Below, in pieces: positions 44,753 to 52,969 of a stretch of 64,000 bases of DNA. The notes under the pieces were generated by a model. The model worked only from the letters and a program-made list of their open reading frames with translations. It searched no databases and had not been told where the DNA came from. Location of the stretch: positions 124,001-188,000 of the forward strand of contig NZ_FOCJ01000008.1 of the NCBI RefSeq assembly GCF_900110075.1. The letters run 5' to 3'. The position numbers and the translations under genes are program-made. This DNA comes from Paenibacillus sp. OV219 (GTDB lineage Bacteria; Bacillota; Bacilli; Paenibacillales; Paenibacillaceae). Numbering within the stretch: the first letter of the stretch is position 1; every line of letters starts with the position of its first letter.

Positions 44753-45592
44753 ATGCGGAAAGAAAGAAATACAGATGTGACGCAAAAGGAGAATTTTGAT
44801 TCAGATTCAGATGCAGCTGCGAACGCAGATATCGATGATGTACTCCAAAGCTTGCCGAGTGCCTTGGCTATAAGTTGGGGGTACGTAAAGCAGCAGAAGC
44901 GCGGACCGAAAGGCGAGCTGAGCATCAAGATGATCGTCGATGCAGCGATCGCAATCGCCGACAAGGATGGGCTATCCGCCGTTTCAATGAACCGTGTTGC
45001 ACAATCGCTCGGTTACTCCGCGATGTCGTTGTACAGATATATCCAAAGCAAAGAGGACCTGATACTGCTCATGCAGGAAGCCGTCTGCGCCTATGACGTA
45101 CCGCCGATATCGGAGGATGAAGACTGGCGGGAAGGCTTAAGGGACTTTGTTCGGGTAACGGCATCGGTATTCTGTGCGCACCCTTGGTTCGGTGATATAC
45201 CTGTCTCTGGTGTGCCGATGACGCCCAATCATCTGCAAATCGTTGACTGGGCGTTGCGATCGCTTCGAAATATGCCGTTCAACGATTACGAGAAAATGTC
45301 GTTCGTGCTACTAGTGAGTAGCTACGCTAGAAGCGTCGGTCTCATTCAGCGTGATATGATTCTCGCGGTTCGGGCGGGTAAGACACCGGAGGCATTCAGC
45401 GGTCTCAGCTATACGGGAGCTTTGAAGCAGCTCGTTACGGCGGATGCGTACCCCGATTTGCACCCGGTTGTTGAATCCGGGGTTTATACCGGAGAGAACG
45501 AAGTTGAGAATACGGTAGGCAACGACTTCGACTTCGGCCTGGAGAGGATACTGGACGGCATCCAGGTTTACCTGGAGCGGAAACGGCTATGA
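44753..45592 (+). CDS. TetR-family regulator of the adjacent ABC exporter
   Basis: A 279-residue regulator, longer than the usual 200. A charged N-terminal extension of about 60 residues (rich in Asp) precedes the helix-turn-helix (MIVDAAIAIADKDGLSAVSMNRVAQSLGYSAMSLYRYIQSKEDLI), and the C-terminal part is of the TetR_C type with a helical ligand domain. ATG behind CGGAGG. It faces the converging minus-strand ABC exporter genes across a terminator. The promoters of both share a 13-bp word within 16-bp repeats, strong evidence that it regulates itself and that exporter. Confidence 0.88.
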   Translation: MRKERNTDVTQKENFDSDSDAAANADIDDVLQSLPSALAISWGYVKQQKRGPKGELSIKMIVDAAIAIADKDGLSAVSMNRVAQSLGYSAMSLYRYIQSKEDLILLMQEAVCAYDVPPISEDEDWREGLRDFVRVTASVFCAHPWFGDIPVSGVPMTPNHLQIVDWALRSLRNMPFNDYEKMSFVLLVSSYARSVGLIQRDMILAVRAGKTPEAFSGLSYTGALKQLVTADAYPDLHPVVESGVYTGENEVENTVGNDFDFGLERILDGIQVYLERKRL

Positions 45593-45636
45593 AGCTCTTA
45601 GCAAAATAAAGCTCATCAAGCAAAGAACCGCAAAAG

Positions 45637-45676
45637 AACAGCGCCCCGGCCAACTTGGCAGGAGCGCTGTTTTTTT
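45637..45676. terminator. Bidirectional terminator with nested GCCAACTTGGC hairpin
   Basis: AACAGCGC / GCGCTGTT outer stem, CGGCCAACTTGGC inside, then six Ts. It separates the converging tetR and exporter genes. The inner motif is the same as in the terminator at 34545. Confidence 0.85.
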
Positions 45677-45692
45677 GAGGCAGGAGCCGATT

Positions 45693-46481
45693 TTACCGCC
45701 GTCCTGCCTTCCGCTTGAAGACAAGGTTGCACCAGATGAATGCGATCGCGAGCAGCCCCAGGCACCAAGCAAGCGCCAACCATCCGTTGTTATGAATCGG
45801 CGTTCCGTTCAACAGTCCGCGAATCGTCTCAATTACCGGAGTAATCGGCTGGTGCTCGGCAACTCCGCGCAGCCATGTTGGCATCGTCTCGGTTGGGACG
45901 AAGGCGCTGGAGAGATAGGGGAGGAACAGCAGCGCGAAGCCGTATCCGCTTGCCGCGCTCGGGTTGCCCGAGGAGAGTCCGATGGCGGCGAACAGCACGG
46001 TGAACGCTAGAATGAATAACGTGATGACTCCGAGCGCAGCCAGCCATTCGCCCGCAGAGGCGGAGGAGCGGTAGCCGACGAGATGACCGACCCCGATGAC
46101 GATTCCGGTCGCGACCAGATTGCGCGCAAGACTTGCGACGATATGCCCCGTGATAACGGAGACGCTATGAATCGGCATCGTACGGAATCGGTCGATGATA
46201 CCGTTCGTCATATCTTCGGCAACACTTACGGCAGTTGAAGAAGAGCCGAATCCGGCACATAACAGAATAATGCCAGGAACAACATAGACCACGTAGTCTC
46301 CGCCTGGGTCAATCGCCCCTCCGAACACATAGGTGAACATCAGCATGAGCATCACGGGGAGAACAATCGCCATGACCAGAGCTTCGGTATTGCGCAAGCT
46401 TAGCCGGATGCTCCGTCCGATAAATACGGCGTTTGTCGTGAGATACGTCGGTTTCACTTCTGTCATTTGTGCAGGTGTCAT
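45693..46481 (-). CDS. ABC-2 type permease of a daunorubicin-type exporter
   Basis: A 262-residue permease with six helices of the DrrB/YhfE type (IRLSLRNTEALVMAIVLPVMLMLMFTYVFGG; GYGFALLFLPYLSSAFVPTETMP). It pairs with the ATPase whose gene overlaps it by four bases. The segment STAVSVAEDMTNGIIDRFRTMPI is the signature that marks the ABC-2 group. It should export a drug-like or antibiotic compound. Confidence 0.9.
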   Translation of the reverse strand: MTPAQMTEVKPTYLTTNAVFIGRSIRLSLRNTEALVMAIVLPVMLMLMFTYVFGGAIDPGGDYVVYVVPGIILLCAGFGSSSTAVSVAEDMTNGIIDRFRTMPIHSVSVITGHIVASLARNLVATGIVIGVGHLVGYRSSASAGEWLAALGVITLFILAFTVLFAAIGLSSGNPSAASGYGFALLFLPYLSSAFVPTETMPTWLRGVAEHQPITPVIETIRGLLNGTPIHNNGWLALAWCLGLLAIAFIWCNLVFKRKAGRR

Positions 46482-47365
46482 ACAGATGCCTCCTCTTTCA
46501 GCTGTGTAGTAAGCGCAACGAATACATCGTCCATGCTCGGTTTGCGAATGGTGACGCGCGTGCCAGGGGCAATCCGATCACCAAGACCATTGAGCGTTTG
46601 CCGGACATCGTGCAGACTTCCGCTTGTCGGGATCGACATGACCACTTGCTCATCTTCGCCGATCAGTTCGATGACTTCACCACCAATACGGGATTTCAGC
46701 TGTTCCGACGTGCCGGTCGCAACGACATTCCCGCCGGATATAACGGATATCTTATCTGCAAGCTGATCAGCTTCCTCCAAATACTGAGTTGTCAGAAACA
46801 CAGTAATTCCACGCGACTTCAATTTCACAATAATGTCCCATAAGGAACGTCTGCTTGTCGTATCAAGCCCAGTAGTCGGTTCATCAAGGAAGAGAACGGG
46901 GCGTTCCACGACGAGGCTAATCGCCAGATCCAGCTTGCGGCGCATGCCGCCGGAATAGGTTTTTACCCGTTTGTCCGCAGCAGCAGTCAAGTCAAAGAGC
47001 TCAAGCAGCTCAGCAGTTCTCACCTTTGTGTTAGCGGAAGTCAATCCCGACAGCCTGCCGATCATATTCAGGTTTTCCCGGCTCGTCAGCATCTCGTCAA
47101 CCGCTGCAAATTGTCCCGTCAAGCTGATCGAACGCTTGACTCCGCTTTGATCTGTGGCCACATCATGTCCGGCAACCTTGGCGGTGCCTGCGTCGGCGTT
47201 CGTAAGTGTCGTTAAGATGTGGATCAGCGTCGTTTTACCGGCGCCGTTTGGACCAAGCAGCGCGTAAATGGTTCCTGTTGGCACGATCAGATCAATGCCG
47301 TTCAAGACTGTCTGCTGACCATAGCTTTTACGCAAGCCGTGAATTTCAATGGCATTAAGGTTCAT
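46478..47365 (-). CDS. ABC exporter ATPase, DrrA type
   Basis: About 295 residues from the ATG at 47365, placed nine bases after GGAGG; a TTG at 47380 gives a slightly longer frame. Walker A GPNGAGKTT, signature YSGGMRRKLDLA, Walker B FLDEPTTGLD, and the H-loop replaced by Q (TQYLEEAD), as in DrrA proteins. The C-terminal 60 residues form the regulatory extension typical of that family. It is cotranscribed with the permease gene and lies under a promoter with three AAACAGT repeats. Confidence 0.9.
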   Translation of the reverse strand: MNLNAIEIHGLRKSYGQQTVLNGIDLIVPTGTIYALLGPNGAGKTTLIHILTTLTNADAGTAKVAGHDVATDQSGVKRSISLTGQFAAVDEMLTSRENLNMIGRLSGLTSANTKVRTAELLELFDLTAAADKRVKTYSGGMRRKLDLAISLVVERPVLFLDEPTTGLDTTSRRSLWDIIVKLKSRGITVFLTTQYLEEADQLADKISVISGGNVVATGTSEQLKSRIGGEVIELIGEDEQVVMSIPTSGSLHDVRQTLNGLGDRIAPGTRVTIRKPSMDDVFVALTTQLKEEASV

Positions 47366-47398
47366 TTGCATATCCTCCAATATAAAATTGATTATGTT

Positions 47399-47450
47399 AT
47401 AAACAGTTATTTATATAAACAGTATATACATTAAACAGTTGTTTGTGCAA
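47399..47450 (-). promoter_or_regulatory. Promoter with three 16-bp-spaced TetR-type operator words
   Basis: AAACAGT occurs at 47401, 47417 and 47433, precisely 16 bp apart. The middle one lies in ATAAACAGTATAT (47415-47427), identical to the complement in the tetR promoter. On the minus strand TTGCAC (47445-47450) and TATATA are 16 bases apart, so the words lie over the promoter of the exporter genes. Confidence 0.7.
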
Positions 47451-47508
47451 CATGTGGACAACAAGAAAATTTTCAAAGGGCGCCGGAAAGTTTTACCCGC
47501 AACAAAAA

Positions 47509-47536
47509 AGCGATTGCTTCATAATGAGCAATCGCT
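47509..47536. terminator. Bidirectional terminator
   Basis: AGCGATTGCT and AGCAATCGCT form a perfect 10-bp stem with an 8-base loop, flanked by A6 and T6 so that it works on either strand. It ends the ROK gene on the minus strand. Confidence 0.88.
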
Positions 47537-47544
47537 TTTTTACA

Positions 47545-48750
47545 TTATCCAATCTCCAGCCGATTCCGAACATTTAATGCCGCGCCTGTCACAACGGCGT
47601 CCTCGGCAAGGCTGCCCCTGGAGAAGCGGGGCGTGTAATCAGGGGCGTAATACGTATTCCCTAGTGCAGTCTCCGTCGCGATCCGATAGAAGTCGGGGCT
47701 TGAGTTCAAGAGGATGCCTCCGAGCAGGACGAGCTCTGGATGATAGAGGTTAATCAGGTTAGCCAGTCCGATGCCGAGATAAGCGGCGGCCTGCTGGAAG
47801 GACTGCTTCACGGAAGGTTCATCGTCGCCCAGCGCCTTCAATAAGACTTCGTAATTGATCCGTTCTTGGGTGACCCCGTATCGCTCGCATAGCGAAGAAC
47901 TGCCCCTCTTCGCATTCGCTCGTGCCTCGCGCTCCAATGCGGGAACGGAGCAGAACGCTTCAAGCGCGCCGTAATTGCCGTTCTCATGCAGCCTCGGACC
48001 GTCGGAATGAACGATCATTTGTCCGATTGAGCCTTCGGTATCGTATTTGCCATGGACGATGCGTCCGTTCGTCATCATGGCGGCGCGTAGGTTGACTCCG
48101 GCGTGCACATAGAGCGCGTGCTCGGCGCGTGGTTCGTGCGAGGCTACGATTTCGCCCATCAGCGCGGTGTTCGCTCCATTTTCCAATATGGCAAGGTGGC
48201 CTGTCGCCTGCTCGAACATCTGGCAGATCGGAACGTTCGTCCACCCTTCGGCGGCGAAATACAGCGGACGGAGAATGATCCCTTGGCTTCGCTCAAGCGG
48301 ACCAACGGCGCCGATTCCAAGGCCCAAGATTTGCTCCGCGCCGATTCCGTGATCCTTCAATAAACGCTTCATTAAACCGGAGGCATGCTCGACGAGCGCT
48401 TCCGGTTTCATGGCTTCATCCATCCACCAGCGGACGAGCGACTTCGGATTTAGCGCCATATCGAATAGGCCGAGCGTAGAAGAGAACCGGGATATTTCCA
48501 ATCCGAAAATATACATGTAATCCGGATTGATCCGGTAGAGAATCGGTTTACGGCCGCCACTTGATGGCCCGAAGCCGGTCTCGGTGATCAGCCCATCGGC
48601 AACGAGGTCGTCGAGGAGCCGGGTCAATGTGCTGTTCGTCAATTGGTCAGCCGCAAGCAGCTCCGCCTTGGATATCGTGCCGCCGCTCTCAGCGATCCGC
48701 GAATAAATCCGTTCTTTGGGGGTGGAAACTCGACTTTCGATAAGGTTCAC
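47545..48750 (-). CDS. ROK-family transcriptional repressor, non-kinase
   Basis: About 401 residues from the GTG at 48750, which follows CAGGGATACACC; the ATG at 48801 gives 17 more codons without a ribosome site. A winged helix (KAELLAADQLTNSTLTRLLDDLVADGLI) precedes a sugar-kinase-like fold (ROK). The ATP motif DxGxT is missing (GLEISRFSSTLG), the catalytic Asp of ENDAN is Gly (ENGANTALMGE), and the Cys zinc site of ROK kinases is absent (LHENGNYGALE). It is therefore a sugar-sensing repressor of the NagC/XylR type. A divergent target is not obvious; the next plus-strand genes encode a chromate transporter. Confidence 0.85.
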   Translation of the reverse strand: MNLIESRVSTPKERIYSRIAESGGTISKAELLAADQLTNSTLTRLLDDLVADGLITETGFGPSSGGRKPILYRINPDYMYIFGLEISRFSSTLGLFDMALNPKSLVRWWMDEAMKPEALVEHASGLMKRLLKDHGIGAEQILGLGIGAVGPLERSQGIILRPLYFAAEGWTNVPICQMFEQATGHLAILENGANTALMGEIVASHEPRAEHALYVHAGVNLRAAMMTNGRIVHGKYDTEGSIGQMIVHSDGPRLHENGNYGALEAFCSVPALEREARANAKRGSSSLCERYGVTQERINYEVLLKALGDDEPSVKQSFQQAAAYLGIGLANLINLYHPELVLLGGILLNSSPDFYRIATETALGNTYYAPDYTPRFSRGSLAEDAVVTGAALNVRNRLEIG

Positions 48751-48971
48751 GGTGTATCCCTGCCTATCGGTTATCTTTCGTATGAATGCTCCAACTATCA
48801 TTTATTATATCTCAACGAACTTTAATCCAAAATAGATTTTTCTCATCGGAATACTATTTATCAACGCCTTATATAACTGACATAAATTCATTTGATACGA
48901 AATTCCACCAAATACTTAAATCCAAAATGGAATAAAGATGATATTATAAAGGTATAAGGAGTTGAGCGGTC

Positions 48972-49610
48972 ATGCTGAGCAATTGGCAAAAGCAATTTAG
49001 AACATGCGGCGAGCTGTTCGCCATCTTTACAAAGATAGGTCCATCGACGTTCGGGGGCGGATATGCGATGATTCCAATCATCGAACGGGAAATCGTAGGC
49101 AAGCGGCAGTGGCTCGATGAAGCGGAATTGGCTGACATGCTGTCACTCGCGGGCAGTGCGCCGGGAGGCGTAGCGGTCAACTCAGCTGTATTCGTCGGGT
49201 ATCGCAAAGCCGGCATCGCCGGAGCGATCGCGTCCGTCATAGGCATTACGCTTCCGGCACTTATGATCGTCATCGTGCTTAGCCTAGTGTATCTGCTGTA
49301 CGGCTCGAATCCGAAGCTGATTGCCGCTTTGAAAGGGATTCATGGCGCAGTAATCGCACTCATTCTGATGGCGGCATACAGGATGGCGAAGGCGTCTGTC
49401 ATAGACAAAACAACGGCCGCCGTCGCAATCGTGACCGTCCTCGTGCAAGTTATATTTAAAATCAACCCGATCTATATCATTGTGATCGGGTTATTCGCGG
49501 GCATCGCAATCATCAAGGGCAAGGAGCTAATCGGGCATAGAACGAGTATGGATCAACTTCAATCGCGGCCTAGCGCGCAGGAGCTCTTCGCGCCTGAATA
49601 TTACATTTAG
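48972..49610 (+). CDS. Chromate transporter, N-terminal-type half (ChrA family)
   Basis: A 212-residue six-helix protein with the CHR-domain signature TFGGGYAMIP and AGSAPGGVAVNSAVFVG. In the two-gene form of the CHR family each gene encodes half of a transporter. The last 30 residues are a soluble tail. AAGGAGT upstream of the ATG. The partner gene begins 21 bp downstream. Chromate or sulfate-like anion efflux is the usual role. Confidence 0.85.
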   Translation: MLSNWQKQFRTCGELFAIFTKIGPSTFGGGYAMIPIIEREIVGKRQWLDEAELADMLSLAGSAPGGVAVNSAVFVGYRKAGIAGAIASVIGITLPALMIVIVLSLVYLLYGSNPKLIAALKGIHGAVIALILMAAYRMAKASVIDKTTAAVAIVTVLVQVIFKINPIYIIVIGLFAGIAIIKGKELIGHRTSMDQLQSRPSAQELFAPEYYI

Positions 49611-49631
49611 ACAAGAGAGGGGTGGCAGACT

Positions 49632-50165
49632 ATGGTATGGCAGTTGTTCTTTACTTTTCTGAAAATCGGATTCGTTTCCTTCGGCGGCGGCTATGCTGTC
49701 ATCCCGATGATTCAATATGAAGTCGAAGCGCATGGCTGGCTCGAGACGGAGCGGTTCCAACAAGTGGTCGCGATGGCAGGCATGTCCCCTGGTCCGATCT
49801 CGACGAACACAGCGACGCTCGTCGGCTACGACTCGGCTGGCATACTAGGCGGCATCGCCGCAACACTTGGCATGGTACTGCCGTCGCTTGCCGTTATTGT
49901 TTTGCTATCGGCACTCTTCTTCCGGTTCCAAGGGAGCAAGTGGCTGAGGTCCTCGCTGTATGGATTAAGACCGATCATTGCGGGAATGATCGCATACGCG
50001 GCGCTGCATTTTGGATTCTTGAGCGGCAAAGAGGCGTTTACGTGGATGACTGTATCGACGTTAGTCATCTGTGCGGGCTGCTTGGTGCTGCTCACGCGGT
50101 ATAAGCTGCATCCCGTTGCCGTGATTGCGGCGGCAGGCGTGGCAGGCATTGTTATATACACATGA
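49632..50165 (+). CDS. Chromate transporter, C-terminal-type half (ChrA family)
   Basis: A 177-residue six-helix CHR-domain protein with SFGGGYAVIPMI and AGMSPGPISTNTATLVGY. Together with the 48972 gene it makes a split ChrA-type antiporter. The two halves would insert with opposite topology. A terminator-like hairpin follows at 50169. Confidence 0.85.
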   Translation: MVWQLFFTFLKIGFVSFGGGYAVIPMIQYEVEAHGWLETERFQQVVAMAGMSPGPISTNTATLVGYDSAGILGGIAATLGMVLPSLAVIVLLSALFFRFQGSKWLRSSLYGLRPIIAGMIAYAALHFGFLSGKEAFTWMTVSTLVICAGCLVLLTRYKLHPVAVIAAAGVAGIVIYT

Positions 50166-50168
50166 GAA

Positions 50169-50194
50169 AAGGTTGTCAGATACAACCTTATTTG
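50169..50194 (+). terminator. Terminator after the chromate transporter pair
   Basis: AAGGTTGT pairs with ACAACCTT around CAGAT, followed by ATTTGTT. It lies just beyond the end of the converging FGE gene. Confidence 0.7.
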
Positions 50195-51211
50195 TTAGGC
50201 GTCCCGCGCACAGCGGAATCCGATATTGCTGCTGGAGCTGTCAGGCGTATTCGAGCTGCGTGCAGCTACGCGATAGCGATTGCAATAGGATTTGTGGCAG
50301 AGGAAGGAGCCGCCGCGCATCGACTTTGCCGTCCCCTTGGCTGGACCTTTCGGGTTGTGGCGAGGTCCTGTTAGGTGATCGTTCGGACTGAACCAGTCTG
50401 AACACATCTCCCATACGTTTCCTGACATATTGTACAGTCCGTAACCATTAGGCAGATAGGCGTTTACTGGCGATGTTCCGACATAGCCGTCGCTGGCATG
50501 GTTCTTCGTTGGGAATTTCCCTTGCCAGATGTTGCAGCGATGCTCGCCGCCTTGCTTTAATTCATCGCCCCACGGGTATCTCTTCTGCATAAGCCCTCCG
50601 CGCGCGGCGTATTCCCATTCCGCTTCGGTAGGGAGCCGTTTACCTGCCCAGCGGCAGTACGCTTCGGCATCCTTCCAAGTGACTTGGGCGACAGGATGGT
50701 CTAACCGGCTTGCAATATCGGAATCCGGTCCTTCCGGATGCCTCCAATCCGCCCCTTGCACGACCCACCACCACGGCGTGCTTTGAACGACGCTTACCAC
50801 CTTCTTCGCCGTTTCAGGAGAGACGAGTGCATGAAATACGAACGACCAGCCGAACTGTTCGGTTTCGGTAGCATAGCCTGTTTCATCGATGAAACGGGCA
50901 AATTCTGCATTGCTAACTGCGCAAGGATCCATATAGAACGGCTCCAACGTCACTTCTCGGATCGGTCCCTCCCCGTCGGCCGGAAATCCCTCAGAGTCGT
51001 CCGTTCCCATCAGGAAGGACCCGCCTGCCAAATGCACCATGTTCTGTAGCTCCGCACGTTCGTGGTCAGACGGAAGGACAGCTTTATCACGCGGATCGAG
51101 CTGTAAAGAGGCTTGCACGTCTAGCGGAACATTCAAATTCAGAGAATTCAAATTCGCTTCGCTCCGCTTAGCCGCGCAGCAAGGTTGTATCGAAGATGAT
51201 TGCAGGTCCAT
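50195..51211 (-). CDS. Formylglycine-generating enzyme (sulfatase activator)
   Basis: A 338-residue FGE/SUMF1-type oxidase that converts the Cys of a CxPxR motif in type I sulfatases to formylglycine, using O2 and copper. The C-terminal block GGSFLCHKSYC carries both copper-binding cysteines (C305 and C310), followed by ARSSNTPDSSSSNIGFRC, as in the human enzyme. The fold markers FYMDPCAVSNAEFARFI, RLPTEAEWEYAARGG, NIWQGKFP and SGNVWEMCSDWF are in order. A roughly 60-residue N-terminal extension with CC (QPCCAAKR) precedes the core. It is divergent from the sulfatase gene at 51392, its evident client. Confidence 0.95.
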   Translation of the reverse strand: MDLQSSSIQPCCAAKRSEANLNSLNLNVPLDVQASLQLDPRDKAVLPSDHERAELQNMVHLAGGSFLMGTDDSEGFPADGEGPIREVTLEPFYMDPCAVSNAEFARFIDETGYATETEQFGWSFVFHALVSPETAKKVVSVVQSTPWWWVVQGADWRHPEGPDSDIASRLDHPVAQVTWKDAEAYCRWAGKRLPTEAEWEYAARGGLMQKRYPWGDELKQGGEHRCNIWQGKFPTKNHASDGYVGTSPVNAYLPNGYGLYNMSGNVWEMCSDWFSPNDHLTGPRHNPKGPAKGTAKSMRGGSFLCHKSYCNRYRVAARSSNTPDSSSSNIGFRCARDA

Positions 51212-51391
51212 TGTCCGAAGCTCCTTTTTCGCTAACGTTTGAAGCCATTATACATGTAATTCTGCGCTTTCACGTACTTCTATGGATAAATCTCCCGATT
51301 TTGACGTGCAGCGGGGTCTTGTATGCAGGTAAGATAGAGTTAGATGTTGAGAGTAATAATGGTGAACCGCACAAAGTGGGAGGATGTAAGG

Positions 51392-52870
51392 ATGCAGCCG
51401 AATATTTTGTTAATTACCGTAGATCAAATGAGAGGGGACTGCTTGCACTATCTGGGCCATCCCGTCATTCAAACTCCGAATTTGGACAACTTGGCGAGGA
51501 ATGGGGCAACCTTCACGAACGCCTACACAGCAACGCCTTCTTGCGTACCGGCAAGAGCAGCGATCATGACCGGCATGAAACAGGAGAATCACGGCAGAGT
51601 CGGGTATCAGGATAGTGTGCCGTGGAACTATGAGCATACCATTGCCGGGGAATTCGCAGCGGCAGGCTATCATACTCAGTGTGTTGGCAAAATGCATGTA
51701 TATCCCACTCGCAACCTATGCGGTTTCCATAACGTGGTGCTGCATGATGGCTATATGCATTACAACCGGGACCGTTCCAAGGCGACCCCGTTGTCATGGT
51801 GGGACCAGTGCGATGATTACGTGAATTGGCTTCGCGAGAAAGCAGGATCAAGTGTAGATATTATGGACAATGGCCTTGATTGCAACGCCTCGACGGTAGC
51901 GCGGCCATGGCATCTGGATGAATCCCTACATCCCACGAACTGGGCAGTGACGCAATCAATCGACTTCTTGCGCAGACGCGATCCGAGCAAGCCATTCTTC
52001 TTATGGACTTCGTTTGTCCGGCCTCATCCGCCGCTCGATCCGCCGCAAGCTTTCTTGGATCTGTATGACGGGCTCGAGCTGCCGCAGCCGCCGATTGGCG
52101 ATTGGGCGGATCGGTCCGATAGCAGTCGCGACGGCTTGAATCCGACAACGGGCCGCGGCATTGTGCATGAGCGTATGCGGCAGCGGGCACTAGCTGCTTA
52201 TTATGCGCTGATTACCCATGTAGACCATCAAATCGGGCGTCTGTTGAATGCTTTATTCGAATATGGTGTCCGGAGCAATACAATCATTCTGTTTACTTCA
52301 GATCATGGCGAACTGATGGGCGATCATTTGTTGTATAAGAAGATACTTCCTTATGAGGGCAGTGCGAAGGTTCCTTTTATTCTGAGCGATCCAACCGGTA
52401 CATTGGAATTGAAGAATGGGAAGCTGGTGGACGACGTCATTGAATTGCAGGATATTATGCCGACACTGCTTCATGCGGCAGCCGTTCCGATTCCAAGTTC
52501 CGTTGATGGCATGAGCGTCATTCCACTCGCTCAGCGAGTGGCGAAGAATGAGGTAGCGTGGCGTGCATATATCCATGGAGAACATAGCTATGGCGAGCTG
52601 TCCTCCCACTATTTGACCGATGGAAAATGCAAGTATATCTGGCTCTCGCAAACAGGCCAAGAGCAACTGTTCGACTTGGAGCATGATCCGCAGGAGCTAT
52701 GCAATTTGGCGGGGCTTGAGCAGCACGAGCACTTGCTTACGCTGTGGCGCGGGCGGTTGATCAGTGAGCTTAACGGCCGAGAAGAAGGGTATTCGGATGG
52801 TTCGAGGCTTATTGTTGGACAAACACCTGTGAATGTACTGAGCCATTTGCTCGCTAGTAACGATCATTGA
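51392..52870 (+). CDS. Type I sulfatase with formylglycine motif
   Basis: About 492 residues from the ATG at 51392 with GGGAGG upstream; the open frame extends 16 codons further. NILLITVDQMRGDCL gives the first metal aspartates, and the modified residue is C51 in C-V-P-A-R (CxPxR). Then GKMHV-type Lys, TSDHGELMGDH with the C-terminal Asp and His metal ligands, and LYKK. No signal peptide, so it acts inside the cell on imported sulfated sugars or small esters. The FGE gene is divergent. The sequence is of the general alkaline-phosphatase-fold sulfatase or phosphonate monoester hydrolase group; the ester type is not resolved. Confidence 0.9.
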   Translation: MQPNILLITVDQMRGDCLHYLGHPVIQTPNLDNLARNGATFTNAYTATPSCVPARAAIMTGMKQENHGRVGYQDSVPWNYEHTIAGEFAAAGYHTQCVGKMHVYPTRNLCGFHNVVLHDGYMHYNRDRSKATPLSWWDQCDDYVNWLREKAGSSVDIMDNGLDCNASTVARPWHLDESLHPTNWAVTQSIDFLRRRDPSKPFFLWTSFVRPHPPLDPPQAFLDLYDGLELPQPPIGDWADRSDSSRDGLNPTTGRGIVHERMRQRALAAYYALITHVDHQIGRLLNALFEYGVRSNTIILFTSDHGELMGDHLLYKKILPYEGSAKVPFILSDPTGTLELKNGKLVDDVIELQDIMPTLLHAAAVPIPSSVDGMSVIPLAQRVAKNEVAWRAYIHGEHSYGELSSHYLTDGKCKYIWLSQTGQEQLFDLEHDPQELCNLAGLEQHEHLLTLWRGRLISELNGREEGYSDGSRLIVGQTPVNVLSHLLASNDH

Positions 52871-52933
52871 TCGGGCAGAGGGAGCTTTCGGTTGAAGGCT
52901 AGGCTCTATCGGATATGACAGTCCCTTATTAAG

Positions 52934-52967
52934 AGAAACCCGACTTCGTCAATGAAGTCGGGTTTCT
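52934..52967. terminator. Strong bidirectional terminator
   Basis: A perfect 14-bp stem AGAAACCCGACTTC / GAAGTCGGGTTTCT encloses a 6-base loop. It separates the sulfatase gene (plus) and the AraC gene (minus), starting two bases after the end of the latter. Confidence 0.9.
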
Positions 52968-52969
52968 TG

